Positions 9,297 to 19,211 are shown, numbered from the stretch's first letter. The stretch: 64,000 bases of DNA from Saccharothrix algeriensis (GCF_016907655.1 NZ_JAFBCL010000001.1:4746001-4810000), one strand, 5' to 3'. Made by a program: numbers and translations. Notes: generated by a model from the letters alone, not told the origin.

Positions 9297-10700
9297 GTGT
9301 CTTCCCCCACCACGTCCAAGCGCGTCGCCATGCTGACCCTCGGGTGCGCCCGCAACGAAGTCGACTCCGAGGAGCTGGCCGGCCGGCTCACCGCGGGCGG
9401 CTGGGAGCTGGTGGACGACGAGGCCGACGTGATCGTGGTCAACACCTGCGGTTTCGTCGAGTCGGCCAAGAAGGACTCCGTCGACACCCTGCTCGCCGCC
9501 GCCGACAGCGGCGCGAAGGTCGTCGCCGTCGGGTGCATGGCCGAGCGGTACGGCGCGGAGCTGGCCGACAGCCTGCCCGAGGCGGACGCGGTGCTCGGGT
9601 TCGACCACTACGAGAACCTCGCCGACCGCCTGTCCGAGGTGGTCGCCGGCCGCAGCATCGAGTCGCACAAGCCGGTCGACCGCCGCACCCTGCTCCCGCT
9701 CACGCCCGTGCAGCGGCCCAAGGCCGCCGAAGAGGTCCAGGTGCCCGGCCACGGCTGGGGGCCGCGCGTGCTGCGCACCCGCCTGGCGGACGCGCCCGTC
9801 GCCCCCCTGAAGATCGCCTCCGGCTGCGACCGGCGGTGCTCGTTCTGCGCCATCCCGAGCTTCCGCGGCGCGTTCGTGTCCCGCCACCCGGACGAGGTGG
9901 TGGCCGAGGCGGTGTGGCTGGCCGAGCAGGGCGTCCGGGAGGTGTTCCTGGTCAGCGAGAACTCCACCTCCTACGCCAAGGACCTGCCGCGCGAGCTGGG
10001 CGGCCTGGAGAACCTGCTGGAGCGCCTGGCGCGGGTCGTCGACCGGGTCCGCGTCTCCTACCTCCAGCCCGCCGAGACCAAGCCCTCGCTGGTCCGGGCG
10101 ATCGCGACCACGCCCAACGTCGCCCAGTACTTCGACATGTCCTTCCAGCACTCCAGCGAGCCCGTGCTGCGCCGGATGCGCCGGTTCGGGTCCACCGAGT
10201 CGTTCCTCGACCTGATCCGGCGGATCCGCGAGCTGGCGCCGCGGGCCGGCATCCGCAGCAACGTGATCGTCGGCTTCCCCGGCGAGACCGAGGAGGACGT
10301 GGCCGAGCTGGAGCGCTTCCTCACCGAGGCGCGCCTGGACGCGGTGGGCGTGTTCGGCTACTCCGACGAGGACGGCACCGAGGCCGAGGCGCTGTCGGGC
10401 AAGCTCGACGCCGACACCGTCGCCGAGCGCGTCGCGCGGATCTCGGGCCTGGTGGAGCAGCTGACCGCCCAGCGCGCCGAGGACCGCGTCGGCGAGGAGG
10501 TCGTCGTCCTGGTCGAGACCGAGGAGGACGACGAGAACGACTGCGTCGGCCGCGCCGCCCACCAGGCGCCCGAGGTCGACGGCGAGTGCGTGGTCGCCAA
10601 CGCCGACGGCCTGCGCGCCGGCGACCTGGTGCGCTGCCGGGTCGACGCCGCGGAGGGCGTGGACCTGGTGGTCACCGCGATCGAGGTGCTCCCGAGGTGA
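9297..10700 (+). CDS. rimO: Ribosomal protein S12 methylthiotransferase RimO
   Basis: A 467-residue radical-SAM enzyme. The N-terminal UPF0004 domain holds its three cluster cysteines in [17 protein letters not shown] and VGCMAERY. The radical-SAM motif CDRRCSFC lies at about residues 177-184, and a C-terminal TRAM domain includes the [13 protein letters not shown] region. RimO adds a methylthio group to an aspartate of ribosomal protein S12. The GTG at 9297 is the first sensible start before [11 protein letters not shown]. An inserted [20 protein letters not shown] segment before the radical-SAM core is usual for actinobacterial members. The stop overlaps pgsA by four bases. Confidence 0.95.
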   Translation: MSSPTTSKRVAMLTLGCARNEVDSEELAGRLTAGGWELVDDEADVIVVNTCGFVESAKKDSVDTLLAAADSGAKVVAVGCMAERYGAELADSLPEADAVLGFDHYENLADRLSEVVAGRSIESHKPVDRRTLLPLTPVQRPKAAEEVQVPGHGWGPRVLRTRLADAPVAPLKIASGCDRRCSFCAIPSFRGAFVSRHPDEVVAEAVWLAEQGVREVFLVSENSTSYAKDLPRELGGLENLLERLARVVDRVRVSYLQPAETKPSLVRAIATTPNVAQYFDMSFQHSSEPVLRRMRRFGSTESFLDLIRRIRELAPRAGIRSNVIVGFPGETEEDVAELERFLTEARLDAVGVFGYSDEDGTEAEALSGKLDADTVAERVARISGLVEQLTAQRAEDRVGEEVVVLVETEEDDENDCVGRAAHQAPEVDGECVVANADGLRAGDLVRCRVDAAEGVDLVVTAIEVLPR

Positions 10701-11281
10701 CCGAACCCGCGCGCGTGCCGGTGCTGAACATCGCCAACGTGCTGACGATGTCCCGGCTGGCGCTCGTGCCGGTGTTCCTCTACCTGCTGTTCGCCGAGGA
10801 CGGTCGCGACCACCTGTGGCGGCTGGCGGCGTTCGCGGTGTTCGCCGTCGCGTCGGTGACCGACCACGTGGACGGCAACCTCGCCCGCAAGCTCGGCCTG
10901 ATCACCGACTTCGGCAAGATCGCCGACCCGATCGCCGACAAGGCGCTCACCGGGGCGGCGCTGGTCGGGCTGAGCGCGCTGGGCGAGCTGCCGTGGTGGA
11001 TCACCGTCGTCATCGCGGCGCGCGAGCTGGGCGTCACGCTGCTGCGGTTCTGGGTGATCCGGCACGGGGTGATCCCGGCCAGCCGGGGCGGCAAGGCGAA
11101 GACCCTCGTGCAGGTCCTGGCCATCGGGCTCTACCTGCTGCCGCTGCCGGCGGGCCTGGAGGTGGTGGCGGTGGTCTCGATGTACGCGGCGGTCGCGCTG
11201 ACCGTCGTGACGGGCGTCGACTACGTGGTCCGCGCGCTGCGGCTGCGGGCGCGCGGCAGGCGGGCGGTGGCGGGGGCGTGA
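10697..11281 (+). CDS. pgsA: CDP-diacylglycerol-glycerol-3-phosphate phosphatidyltransferase
   Basis: A 194-residue membrane enzyme making phosphatidylglycerol phosphate, precursor of phosphatidylglycerol and cardiolipin. The CDP-alcohol phosphatidyltransferase motif is complete: D56-x2-D59-G60-x2-A63-R64-x8-G73-x3-D77-x3-D81. Several membrane helices follow. The GTG overlaps the rimO stop, and its own TGA overlaps the next GTG, giving a tightly coupled rimO-pgsA-cinA unit. Confidence 0.93.
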   Translation: MTEPARVPVLNIANVLTMSRLALVPVFLYLLFAEDGRDHLWRLAAFAVFAVASVTDHVDGNLARKLGLITDFGKIADPIADKALTGAALVGLSALGELPWWITVVIAARELGVTLLRFWVIRHGVIPASRGGKAKTLVQVLAIGLYLLPLPAGLEVVAVVSMYAAVALTVVTGVDYVVRALRLRARGRRAVAGA

Positions 11282-11787
11282 GCCGGTCGGAGCGGGCCGC
11301 CGACGCGGCGGACGAGCGGGCCGCCCGGGTCGTCGCCGCGCTGGCCGGGCGCGGGGAGACCGTCGCCGCGGCCGAGTCGCTGACCGCCGGCCTCGTCACC
11401 GCCGCGATCACGCGGATCGCCGGCTCCAGCGCCGTGCTGCGCGGCGGCCTCGTGGTCTACGCGACGGACCTGAAGGCGTCCCTCGCGGGCGTGGACGCCG
11501 CCCTGCTGGCCGAGCACGGCGCGGTGCACCCCGAGGTGGCCCGGCAGCTCGCCGAGGGCGCGCGGGCGCGCTGCGGGGCGACCTGGGGCCTGGGCCTGAC
11601 CGGGGTGGCCGGGCCGGACCCGCAGGACGGCGCGGCGCCGGGCACCGTCCACCTCGGGTTGGCCGGTCCGACCGGCCCGGTGGTCCGGACGGTCACCCTC
11701 GGTGGTGGTCGTCACGAAGTCCGCGCGGGTTCCGTCGCCGCCGCCCTCGACCTGCTGCTGGAGCACCTCGGCGGGCGCGCCCCGTGA
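11278..11787 (+). CDS. cinA: CinA C-terminal domain protein (NMN amidase PncC-like)
   Basis: A 169-residue stand-alone CinA_C domain. AAAESLTAGLVTAAIT, GGLVVYATDLKASLAGV and the glycine-rich GLGLTGVAGPDPQDG are the family blocks. Members deamidate nicotinamide mononucleotide in pyridine-nucleotide salvage; the old competence label is historical. The N-terminal MoCF-like domain of long CinA is absent, as is common here. It is coupled to pgsA by a GTGA overlap and lies just upstream of clgR, the order seen in mycobacteria. Confidence 0.88.
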   Translation: MSRSERAADAADERAARVVAALAGRGETVAAAESLTAGLVTAAITRIAGSSAVLRGGLVVYATDLKASLAGVDAALLAEHGAVHPEVARQLAEGARARCGATWGLGLTGVAGPDPQDGAAPGTVHLGLAGPTGPVVRTVTLGGGRHEVRAGSVAAALDLLLEHLGGRAP

Positions 11788-11851
11788 GCTGATCAGGGGT
11801 ATTCCGGGCGACGCCGCCACGGAGCGCGGGAACTTACCGGCGAGTTCACTC

Positions 11852-11868
11852 GTTCGCCCTGGGCGGAC
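11852..11868. promoter_or_regulatory. Putative ClgR operator
   Basis: The near-palindrome GTTCGCCCTGGGCGGAC lies 75 bases upstream of the clgR start. Its core CGCCCAGGGCG on the reverse strand fits the ClgR box recalled from corynebacteria and mycobacteria (CGCYNANRGCG). ClgR is known to activate its own gene in relatives, so autoregulation is likely. Confidence 0.55.
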
Positions 11869-11943
11869 GTGTCGGGAAGTCACTGCCCGTCGACGGGACG
11901 GGTCGGTAACGTGGTGGCACGGCCGGCCGGAAGGAGGCGCGCG

Positions 11944-12366
11944 ATGACCGTGCTGCTACGCGAGGCGATCGGCGATCGGCTCCGCCATGCCCGCACCACC
12001 CAACGCCGCACGCTGCGCGAGGTCTCCAGGACCGCCCGCGTCAGCCTGGGGTACCTCTCCGAGGTGGAGCGTGGCCGCAAGGAGGCGTCCAGCGAGCTGC
12101 TGGCCGCAATCTGCGAGGCGTTGGACCTGCCCCTGTCGGAACTGCTCCACCTGGTCGCCTCCGACATCGGCGCCGTGACGCAGCCGGTGCCCAGCCCGGC
12201 CGAGCTGGCCGAGCGGGCGCAGCCCGCCGCGCCGAGCCTGGAAGGCGGCAGCCTGCTGCCCGCGGTGATCGGCAACGACCTGTCCGACCTGCGGCTCCAG
12301 CCGGTGCTGGCGCACCGGCTCACCTCGTCGATCGGCGAGCCGCGCGGCGCCGTGGTGGCGGCATAA
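11944..12366 (+). CDS. clgR: Transcriptional activator ClgR
   Basis: A 140-residue XRE-type regulator with a strong ribosome site (AAGGAGG eight bases before the ATG). The helix-turn-helix at about residues 10-65 (RDLRxxR-like start, [30 protein letters not shown]) matches ClgR, which controls Clp protease and envelope-stress genes. The protein ends in two alanines after a valine-rich stretch, which in ClgR homologues makes it a Clp protease substrate. It is followed by pspA and pspM, the order of the mycobacterial envelope-stress module. Confidence 0.92.
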   Translation: MTVLLREAIGDRLRHARTTQRRTLREVSRTARVSLGYLSEVERGRKEASSELLAAICEALDLPLSELLHLVASDIGAVTQPVPSPAELAERAQPAAPSLEGGSLLPAVIGNDLSDLRLQPVLAHRLTSSIGEPRGAVVAA

Positions 12367-12383
12367 CCCCAGCAGTGCCACAC

Positions 12384-12415
12384 CGAAGCCGAGCCGGGCC
12401 ACCGGCTCGGCTTCG
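12384..12415 (+). terminator. Intrinsic-type hairpin after clgR
   Basis: A 14-bp perfect stem (CGAAGCCGAGCCGG with its complement) around the four-base loop GCCA begins 18 bases after the clgR stop. There is no T run, as is common in GC-rich actinobacteria. It should separate clgR from pspA. The rest of 12416-12681 has no gene and presumably holds the pspA promoter. Confidence 0.7.
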
Positions 12416-12681
12416 CTGGCGTGGGCGGGCGGGACGTGTCCGCCGGCACATCGCAACGAGTTGGCAACCGCCCGCGGGGTCGCCGCGTCCACCCCTGCGC
12501 GGAGCAGGCAGGATGAGCCGCGACACCGAAGTTTCAGGGGTGACTCAGGGTGAACCCCGATATCTCCCCAGGTCGGTGGAAGCAGCACCGGACAACTGAC
12601 ACGATGGAACCAACACCGGCACCGGGTCGTTGCCGATCACGAGCGCGAGCCAGGGAAGTGCGGAGAAGGCAGGCGTAGGAG

Positions 12682-13533
12682 ATGGCCAACCCTTTCGTGA
12701 AGGCATGGAAGTACTTCATGGCGGCTTTTTCGTCCAAGATCGACGAGCACGCCGACCCGAAGGTGCAGATCCAGCAGGCCATCGAGGAGGCGCAGCGGCA
12801 GCACCAGGCGCTGTCGCAGCAGGCCGCCGCGGTGATCGGCAACCAGCGGCAGCTGGAGATGAAGCTCAACCGCCAGCTCGGTGAGGTCGAGAAGCTCCAG
12901 GCGTCCGCACGCCAGGCGCTCGTGCTCGCCGACGAGGCGCGGGCCAAGGGCGACGAGCAGCGCGCCGCCGAGTTCGAGAACGCCGCCACCTCGTTCGCGA
13001 CCCAGCTGGTGACCGCCGAGCAGGGCATCGAGGACCTCAAGACCCTGCACGACCAGTCGCTGCAGGCGGCGTCGCAGGCCAAGCAGGCCGTCGAGCGCAA
13101 CGCGATGGTGCTGCAGCAGAAGCTCGCCGAGCGGACCAAGCTGCTCAGCCAGCTGGAGCAGGCGAAGATGCAGGAGCAGGTCTCCGCCTCGCTGCGCCAG
13201 ATGACCGAGCTGGCCGCGCCCAGCAACACGCCGTCGCTGGAGGAGGTCCGCGACAAGATCGAGAAGCGGTACACCACCGCCCTCGGGTCGGCGGAGCTGG
13301 CGCAGAACTCCGTGCAGGGCCGGATGCTGGAGGTCCAGCAGTCGACCACCCAGATGGCCGGCTCGTCGCGGCTGGAGCAGATCCGCGCGTCCATGCAGGG
13401 CGGCAAGGTCGCCGGCGAGGTGACCACCGGCAAGCCCGGCAGCGCGTCGGCGAGCATCCAGCAGGAGATCCAGCAGCGCGTGCAGCAGGCCCAGGGCACC
13501 CCCCAGCAGAACCCGCCCGCGAGCCAGGGCTGA
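12682..13533 (+). CDS. pspA: Phage shock protein A homologue
   Basis: A 283-residue PspA/IM30 protein, almost entirely coiled coil from about residue 25 to 220. It starts with the amphipathic helix [20 protein letters not shown] that binds stressed membranes. PspA forms ESCRT-III-like scaffolds that protect the membrane, and in mycobacteria it is induced through ClgR and held by PspM. The tail from residue 240 is Gln/Ser-rich and probably disordered. An AGGAG-like ribosome site (GTAGGAG) precedes the ATG closely. Confidence 0.93.
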   Translation: MANPFVKAWKYFMAAFSSKIDEHADPKVQIQQAIEEAQRQHQALSQQAAAVIGNQRQLEMKLNRQLGEVEKLQASARQALVLADEARAKGDEQRAAEFENAATSFATQLVTAEQGIEDLKTLHDQSLQAASQAKQAVERNAMVLQQKLAERTKLLSQLEQAKMQEQVSASLRQMTELAAPSNTPSLEEVRDKIEKRYTTALGSAELAQNSVQGRMLEVQQSTTQMAGSSRLEQIRASMQGGKVAGEVTTGKPGSASASIQQEIQQRVQQAQGTPQQNPPASQG

Positions 13534-13538
13534 GAGCG

Positions 13539-14348
13539 GTGTCCGCGATGGATCATCCGAGGATGGATCCCCGGCGGAAGGCGGCCGGCGAGATCGCGCA
13601 GTTCGTCGGCGGCCAGCTCCAAGGGCAACTCGCGGACCAGGTCAAGCGGCGGCTCGCCGCCTGGAACGACCCGCGCGCGAAACTCGACCGGCGCTACCGC
13701 CGGTCGAGCCGCGTGCTGACGTTCTGGCTGATCGTGCTGGCGATCCTGGCCGTGGTCGGTGCGCTGACCCTGGTCGGGGCGCTGCCGGTGGCGGCGGGCG
13801 TCGCGGCGGCGGCGGGTCTGGCCGGCACGGGCGTGCTGGCGGTGCGCACGAAGGGCCGGATGCGCGAGATCGACGCGGCCCGGCAGGGCCTCGCCCCGGC
13901 CCCCGTCCACGTCCCGCTCCCGCCGCGCGCCTCGGCGGCCCGGCAGCCGATGGAGCGCCTGGCGGACGCGGAGGACACCCTGCGCGAGCTGCTGCGCCAG
14001 CTCGACTCGGCGGCGCTGACGTCGGTGCCGGCGGAGTCGGTCGCGCAGGCGCGGGCCACCGGGGCGGAGGCGGTGTCAGCGATCCGCGCCGTGTCCCACC
14101 AGCTGCAGGCCGTGGAGCGCGCCCGCGACACCGCGCCGCCCCTGGACCGGGGCCCGCTGGTCGAGGGCGTCCGCCGGTTGCGGGTCCAGCTGGAGGAAGG
14201 CGTGGACGGCTACTGCGCCCTGGTCGCGGCGGCCGGGCGGGTGCTGGCCGAGAGCACGGCGTCCAACCCGCGCCAGGTGCTGGGCGAGGCGACGGACCAC
14301 CTGGCCGGCCTGGCGTCGGCGCTGCGCGACCTGTCGCCGTGGACCTGA
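13539..14348 (+). CDS. pspM: Envelope stress membrane protein PspM
   Basis: A 269-residue protein five bases after pspA. Two adjacent hydrophobic segments (about residues 60-100, TFWLIVLAILAVVGALTLVG and the alanine-rich helix after it) form a membrane hairpin. They follow an N-terminal KAAGEIAQFVGGQLQGQLAD region, and a helical cytoplasmic part follows. Position and layout match Rv2743c/PspM, the membrane partner of PspA. The start could also be the ATG at 13548. No pspN-like gene follows. Confidence 0.8.
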   Translation: MSAMDHPRMDPRRKAAGEIAQFVGGQLQGQLADQVKRRLAAWNDPRAKLDRRYRRSSRVLTFWLIVLAILAVVGALTLVGALPVAAGVAAAAGLAGTGVLAVRTKGRMREIDAARQGLAPAPVHVPLPPRASAARQPMERLADAEDTLRELLRQLDSAALTSVPAESVAQARATGAEAVSAIRAVSHQLQAVERARDTAPPLDRGPLVEGVRRLRVQLEEGVDGYCALVAAAGRVLAESTASNPRQVLGEATDHLAGLASALRDLSPWT

Positions 14349-14661
14349 CCGGCGCGGTCGGGTAGGCGAGCCCGCGCGCTCCCCTCCGCCCCCGCCCGGC
14401 GGGTGAGCGGGGCTTAGCCGCGCGGGCGCGTCGGGGTGGTCGTCGCGGTCCGCGGGCGGCGCCGGCCCCCAGGGCCATCCGCAGGAATACACAATGGATC
14501 ACGTTGGGTAGCGGCGCTGCCCTGCAGTGCTCTCCGGTCTGGTAATTATTGCTGCGATCGTGTGATTATCAGACCGTTATCTGGCCTTGGCCACTACATG
14601 GCGTGGCAGGATCCCGTCGTCGGACAGGGGCGTTCGGCCAGGTCGCCGGGGAGGGCATTGA
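14349..14661. other. Intergenic region before the permease
   Basis: No gene is visible. The first part has a GC-rich inverted repeat (CCCGCGCG at 14371-14378 with its complement at 14419-14426) that may end pspM transcription. The part from about 14480 to 14600 is much richer in A and T than its surroundings and holds the operator-like repeat listed next. Confidence 0.6.
14537..14574. promoter_or_regulatory. Operator-like inverted repeat upstream of the permease
   Basis: GTCTGGTAAT (14537-14546) and ATTATCAGAC (14565-14574) are complementary at nine of ten positions around an 18-base spacer containing GCGATCG. It sits in an A/T-rich island about 90 bases before the permease start. This is a plausible regulator site; the regulator is unknown. 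Confidence 0.45.
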
Positions 14662-15903
14662 GTGGCGTTGTGGACCGTGCACGGCGATGGGCGCACCACC
14701 GACGGTGACGCCGTCAGTCCGCAGGAGCGGCTGAGCTGGCCGCTCACGGTCGGCTTCGGCGCCCAGCACCTGGTGGCCATGGTCGGCGCCACGATCCTCG
14801 TGCCCGCCACCACCGGCCTGCCGGTCGGCACCACGCTGCTGTTCTCCGGCGTCGGCACCCTGCTGTTCCTGGTCATCACCCGCAACCGCGTGCCCGGCTA
14901 CCTGGGCGCGTCGTTCGCCTTCGTCGCCCCGCTCGAAGCCGCCCGCGGCGAGGGCGTCGCCGCCCAGCTCGGCGGCGTGGTGGCCGCCGGCCTGCTGGTG
15001 ATCATCATCGGCGTCGCGGTGAAGGCCCTGGGCGTCCGGCTGCTGGAGGCCGTCATGCCACCGGTGGTCACCGGGGCGGTCGTGATCCTGATCGGGCTCA
15101 ACCTGTCGCACCGGGCCGCCACGTCGTTCTCCGCGCAGCCGCTGCTCGCCGTCGTCACGATGGGGATCATCCTGCTGTGCGGCGTCCTGGGGCGCCGGCT
15201 GTTCTTCCGGCTCTCCGTGCTGCTCGGCGTCGTGGTGGGGTGGGCGCTGGGGTTCGCCCTCGGCGTCGTGGACACCGGGGCCGTCGCGGGCGCCGCCTGG
15301 CTCGGCCTGCCCGACTTCCACGCCCCCGAGCTGCGCCCCGCGGTCACGCTCCTGGTCCTGCCGGTCGTCATCGTGCTGGTCGCCGAGAACGTCGGCCACG
15401 TCAAGGCCGTCGCCGGCCTCACCGGGCGCAACCTCGACGGCAGCGTGGGCGACTCGATCATCGCCAACGGCCTGTCCACGGCCCTGGCCGGGTTCGGCGG
15501 CGGGTCGGGCACCTCCACCTACTCCGAGAACATCGGCGTGATGGGGGTGACCAGGGTGTACTCCACCGCCGCCTACGCGGTGACCGGCGCGCTGGCGGTG
15601 CTGCTGGCGTTCTCGCCGAAGGCCACGGCCGCGCTGGGCTCGGTCCCGCCCGGTGTGGTCGGCGGCGCGACGCTGGTCCTGCTGGGGCTGATCACCCTGG
15701 TCGGCGTGCGGATCTGGATGGACAACCGGGTCGACCTCGCCAACCCCGGCAACGCCCTGGTCGGCGGCGCGGCGCTGGTGGCGGGCGTCGGCGACCTGAC
15801 GCTGCGGCTCGGCGAGCTGGAGCTGGGCGGCCTGGTCTGGGGCTCGCTGCTGGTCGTGATCCTGCACCCGGTGATGCGCTGGCTGCGCGCCGCGCGCCGG
15901 TGA
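14662..15903 (+). CDS. Uracil/xanthine permease (NCS2 family)
   Basis: A 413-residue membrane protein with the NCS2 pattern. GFGAQHLVAMVGATILVPATTG at the start has the conserved QH. The later blocks are VAENVGHVKAVAGLTGRNLDG, GLSTALAGFGGGSGTSTYSENIGV and TRVYSTAAYAVTGALAVLLAFSPK. About 12-14 helices are expected, importing a nucleobase with a proton. GGGGAGG lies seven bases before the GTG. Uracil is the likeliest substrate from the sequence type, and the convergent neighbour is pyrD (pyrimidine synthesis), but xanthine cannot be excluded. Confidence 0.88.
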   Translation: MALWTVHGDGRTTDGDAVSPQERLSWPLTVGFGAQHLVAMVGATILVPATTGLPVGTTLLFSGVGTLLFLVITRNRVPGYLGASFAFVAPLEAARGEGVAAQLGGVVAAGLLVIIIGVAVKALGVRLLEAVMPPVVTGAVVILIGLNLSHRAATSFSAQPLLAVVTMGIILLCGVLGRRLFFRLSVLLGVVVGWALGFALGVVDTGAVAGAAWLGLPDFHAPELRPAVTLLVLPVVIVLVAENVGHVKAVAGLTGRNLDGSVGDSIIANGLSTALAGFGGGSGTSTYSENIGVMGVTRVYSTAAYAVTGALAVLLAFSPKATAALGSVPPGVVGGATLVLLGLITLVGVRIWMDNRVDLANPGNALVGGAALVAGVGDLTLRLGELELGGLVWGSLLVVILHPVMRWLRAARR

Positions 15904-15925
15904 GCGGCGCCGCGCGGGTCGGCGG

Positions 15926-16948
15926 CTAGCCCAAGGCGCGGGTGATCCGGCGCACCAGCCCCGGGCCCTCGTAGATGAACCCGGTGTAGAGCTGCAGCAG
16001 GCTCGCCCCGGCGTCCAGCATCCGCCGGGCGTCGTCCACGCCCGCGATACCCCCGACGCCGATGATCGGCAGCTTCCCGTCGGTCTCCCGGCTGACGAAC
16101 CGCACCACCTCGAGGGCCCGCGCCGCCAGCGGCCGGCCGCTCAGCCCGCCCGCCTCGCCCGCCAGCGCCCGGTCGGCCGGGGCCAGCCCGTCGCGCGACA
16201 GCGTGGTGTTGGTCGCGATCAGGCCGGCGACCCCGTGCGCCGCGCAGACCTCCAGCAGCTCGCCGATCGCCTCGTCGGTCAGGTCGGGCGCGATCTTGAC
16301 CAGCAGCGGCTTGCGCGCCCCGGTCCCGGCCAGCTCGCGCGCGGTCCCGTCCAGCGCCGACAGCAGCCCGGTCAGCGCGGCGCGGTCCTGGAGGCTGCGC
16401 AGGCCGGGCGTGTTGGGCGAGCTGATGTTGACCGCGAAGTAGTCGCCGTGCCGGTACAGGGCCCGCAGCGACGCCCGGTAGTCCTCCACGGCCTCGTCCA
16501 CCGGCGTGACCTTGGACTTGCCCAGGCTGATCCCCAGCGGCACCGGCAGCGGCCCCAGCCGGTCCAGCCGGTTGGCCAGCGCGAGCGCGCCGTCGTTGTT
16601 GAAGCCCATCCGGTTGATGATCGCCTCGCTGTCCCGCAGCCGGAACAGGCGCGGTCGCGGGTTGCCCGGCTGGGCGTGCCGGGTGACCGTGCCGACCTCC
16701 ACGAAGCCGAAGCCCAGCGCGCCCCACGCGGGCAGCGCCCGGCCGTTCTTGTCCAGCCCCGCCGCCAGGCCCACCGGGTTGGGGAAGCGGACGCCGAACA
16801 CCGTGCGCGCGCCGACCGGCCCGCGCCGCACGAACCGCGCCAGCGGGCTCACCGCGGCCAGCGCGCCGAGGGTGGTCTCGTGGACCCGCTCAGCGTCCCC
16901 GCCGTGCATCCGGAACAACGCCTTGCGCACCACGCTCTTGTAGACCAC
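15926..16948 (-). CDS. pyrD: Dihydroorotate dehydrogenase (quinone), class 2
   Basis: A 340-residue flavoenzyme oxidising dihydroorotate to orotate in pyrimidine synthesis. It shows [28 protein letters not shown], the catalytic-serine loop [31 protein letters not shown] and the C-terminal FMN-phosphate site [20 protein letters not shown]. The N-terminal helix is that of membrane-bound class 2 enzymes. The GTG at 16948 has AGGG eight bases before it; the GTG at 16957 is an alternative adding three residues. It starts next to the nei stop. Confidence 0.93.
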   Translation of the reverse strand: MVYKSVVRKALFRMHGGDAERVHETTLGALAAVSPLARFVRRGPVGARTVFGVRFPNPVGLAAGLDKNGRALPAWGALGFGFVEVGTVTRHAQPGNPRPRLFRLRDSEAIINRMGFNNDGALALANRLDRLGPLPVPLGISLGKSKVTPVDEAVEDYRASLRALYRHGDYFAVNISSPNTPGLRSLQDRAALTGLLSALDGTARELAGTGARKPLLVKIAPDLTDEAIGELLEVCAAHGVAGLIATNTTLSRDGLAPADRALAGEAGGLSGRPLAARALEVVRFVSRETDGKLPIIGVGGIAGVDDARRMLDAGASLLQLYTGFIYEGPGLVRRITRALG

Positions 16949-16958
16949 GGCGGCCACC

Positions 16959-17753
16959 CTAAGCGATCGGTCCGGGCTGGCAGCGCGGGCACCAGTAGGA
17001 CGTCCGCTCCTGCACGCCCGGCCCCTGCCCCGCGACGCGGACGCGCGTGCCGCACCGCCGGCAGGGCCGCCCGGCCCGCTCGTAGACCCACAGCTCCCGG
17101 CCGCGCCCCGAGTCCCCCGTGGTGGTGCGGTGGGGCCGGTGGGCATTGGCCAGCAGCAGCTTGCGGGACAGCCGCACGGCCGCCGCCGCGTCCACCCCGG
17201 CCACCGGCGCCCACGGCGAGACGCCCAGCAGGAAGCACACCTCGGACTTGTAGACGTTGCCCACGCCCGCCAGCACGCGCTGGTCGAGCAGCGCGAGGCC
17301 GATCTCGCGCTCCGGGTCGGCGGCCAGCCGCGCGATCGCCTCCGCCTCGTCCTCGGCGGTCCAGCCGCCCAGCAGGTCCGGTCCCAGGTGCCCGACCAGG
17401 CGGGGCTCCTCGGCGGTCGGCGCCAGCTCCAGGTCGTGCAGGGCGAAGCCCACGGCCAGCCGGTCGGGCACCTCCAGCACCGCCCGCACCTGGTGGCCGG
17501 GCCGCCGCCAGCGCTCGCCCGGCCGGTAGAGGTGCCAGGAGCCGTCCATCCGCAGGTGGCTGCGCAGGGTCAGGTCGCCGGAGAACCGGGTGAGGATGTG
17601 CTTGCCGACCGTCGCCACGCCGAGCACGTCGCGCCCGGCGAGGTCCGCCGTCGCCAGCCGGGGGTGCCGCAGGTCGGCGCGCACCAGCCGCCGGCCGGCC
17701 AGCGCCTCGTCCAGCCGCCGCCCGGTCAGGAAGACCGTGTCACCCTCGGGCAC
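16959..17753 (-). CDS. nei: Fpg/Nei-family DNA glycosylase, Nei type
   Basis: A 264-residue base-excision repair enzyme. It starts with PEGDTV, where the first proline (after Met) is the catalytic residue and the PEGDTV form marks the endonuclease VIII side of the family. The H2TH region contains [20 protein letters not shown]. The C-terminal zinc finger [14 protein letters not shown]...CPRC has all four cysteines. It removes oxidised pyrimidines and cuts by beta,delta elimination. It overlaps the upstream lysE-like gene by 14 bases. Confidence 0.9.
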   Translation of the reverse strand: MPEGDTVFLTGRRLDEALAGRRLVRADLRHPRLATADLAGRDVLGVATVGKHILTRFSGDLTLRSHLRMDGSWHLYRPGERWRRPGHQVRAVLEVPDRLAVGFALHDLELAPTAEEPRLVGHLGPDLLGGWTAEDEAEAIARLAADPEREIGLALLDQRVLAGVGNVYKSEVCFLLGVSPWAPVAGVDAAAAVRLSRKLLLANAHRPHRTTTGDSGRGRELWVYERAGRPCRRCGTRVRVAGQGPGVQERTSYWCPRCQPGPIA

Positions 17754-18375
17754 CGCTGTCGACCGCCATCCTCAGGCCGAAGCCCACCAGCACGGACGCG
17801 GTCAGCCGCTCGGTCCAGCGCCGCACGCGCGGCCTGGTCAGCACCACCGCCGCCCGGCCCGCCAGCCACACCACGGCGATCTGCCACACCTGCCCGAAGG
17901 CCACGTGGATGCCCACCAGCAGCGCCGCCCAGCCGGCCGAGCCGCCCGTCGTGGGCAGGAACTGCGGCAGCAGGCTCAGGTAGAACACACCGATCTTGGG
18001 GTTGAGCAGGTTCGTGGTGAACCCGACCCGCAGCGCCTGCGCGGGCGTGGTGCGGGGCGCCTCGGTGGGCTCGTCCACCCGCTCGCCGCGCCACGACCTC
18101 CACAGCGCCGACCCGCCCAGCCACAGCAGGTAGCAGGCTCCCGCGTACCGGACGACGTCGTAGGCCAGCTCGGAGGCCACCAGCAGGGCGGTCAGCCCGG
18201 CGATGCTCGCCGCACCCCACACCAGCAGCCCCAGCGTCGTGCCGAGGCCGCCGACCAGGCCGGCCTTGCGGCCACCGCCGAGCACCATGCGCAGCAGCAT
18301 CATGGTGTCCAGGCCGGGCGTGATGGTCATCAGCAGCGCGGCCACCGTGAAGGCCAGGAGTGCGGTCGTGCTCAC
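17740..18375 (-). CDS. LysE/RhtB-family amino-acid exporter
   Basis: A 211-residue membrane protein with the family start TVAALLMTITPGLDTMMLLR, the GLVGGLGTTLGLLVWGAAS block and GFTTNLLNPKIGVFYLSLLPQF. Six helices are expected, exporting an amino acid or related compound. The GTG start overlaps the stop of the ParA-like gene by four bases, and the end overlaps nei by 14 bases, making one reverse-strand unit with pyrD. Confidence 0.88.
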   Translation of the reverse strand: MSTTALLAFTVAALLMTITPGLDTMMLLRMVLGGGRKAGLVGGLGTTLGLLVWGAASIAGLTALLVASELAYDVVRYAGACYLLWLGGSALWRSWRGERVDEPTEAPRTTPAQALRVGFTTNLLNPKIGVFYLSLLPQFLPTTGGSAGWAALLVGIHVAFGQVWQIAVVWLAGRAAVVLTRPRVRRWTERLTASVLVGFGLRMAVDSGARG

Positions 18376-19211
18376 GCCTCCACCGCCTCCTGGATCTCCT
18401 CGTCGTCGAAGTCCGCGTGCACCGGGCGGCGGCGACTGCGGCTGATGCGCAGTATCCGGGCCAACAGCAGGTTGAACGCCAACGCGACCTCACGCGCGCC
18501 CGGGGTGCCCCACTCGTGGATCGGCATGCACGCGCCCTGCGCCTGTTGGACAGCCAACCGGTCCGGCAACGCCACGGGCATCACCAGGGGCCCGAAGATG
18601 TCCCGCAGCTCCTCGATGCGGAACTGGTGCTCGTGCGAGCGTGGCCGCACGCGGTTCACCACGACGCCCAGCGGTTGCAGGGTCGCGTTGTGCTCGCGTT
18701 CCGCCTGCACCGCCTCGAACGCGCGCTGCACGCCCGCCACCGCGAACATGGTGGGCTCGGTCACCAATAACGCGCGGTCCGCCGCCACCAGCGCCGACCG
18801 GGTCAGCTGGCCCAGTGACGGCGGGCAGTCCAGCAGGACCAGCTGGTAGGGCTCCTCGTCGGTCTCGGCCAGCACCCGCAGGGCCTCGCGCAGCCTGCCC
18901 AACCGCGACTCGCCCGGGTCCGGGTGGTTGAGCAGCTCGGCGTCCTCGGAACCCGCCAGGACGTCCACGCCCTCGCCCCACGTGCTGTGCGCGATCGCCG
19001 ACCGCACCTTGTCCGCCGTCGGCTCCTGGAGCACGTCGTAGATGGTGGCGTCGGTCTCGTCGGGCTCCAGCGTGGAGGTGGCGTTGCACTGCGGATCCAG
19101 GTCGATGACGAGCGTCCGCACCCCGCGCCGCAGCGCGGCCGACGCGAGACCCAACGCGACCGTCGTCTTGCCCACGCCACCCTTAAGGCTGAGCACCGCC
19201 ACCGTATGCAC
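18372..19211 (-). CDS. Orphan ParA/Soj-family ATPase
   Basis: A 279-residue deviant-Walker ATPase: KGGVGKTT at about residues 10-17, the switch region VIDLDPQCNAT and VLLDCPPSLGQLTRSALVAADR. No parB-like gene or parS site is adjacent, so it is not the main chromosome-partition ParA; it may position another complex. The last 45 residues, with the basic RISRSRRRPVH stretch followed by an acidic FDDEEIQEAVEA end, go beyond the usual domain. The GTG start at 19211 is taken from the conserved opening. Confidence 0.85.
   Translation of the reverse strand: MHTVAVLSLKGGVGKTTVALGLASAALRRGVRTLVIDLDPQCNATSTLEPDETDATIYDVLQEPTADKVRSAIAHSTWGEGVDVLAGSEDAELLNHPDPGESRLGRLREALRVLAETDEEPYQLVLLDCPPSLGQLTRSALVAADRALLVTEPTMFAVAGVQRAFEAVQAEREHNATLQPLGVVVNRVRPRSHEHQFRIEELRDIFGPLVMPVALPDRLAVQQAQGACMPIHEWGTPGAREVALAFNLLLARILRISRSRRRPVHADFDDEEIQEAVEA

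Noticed and set aside
18372-19211. Main chromosome partition locus
   Set aside because: The ParA-like gene has no parB, no parS-like site and no rnpA/gidB neighbours.
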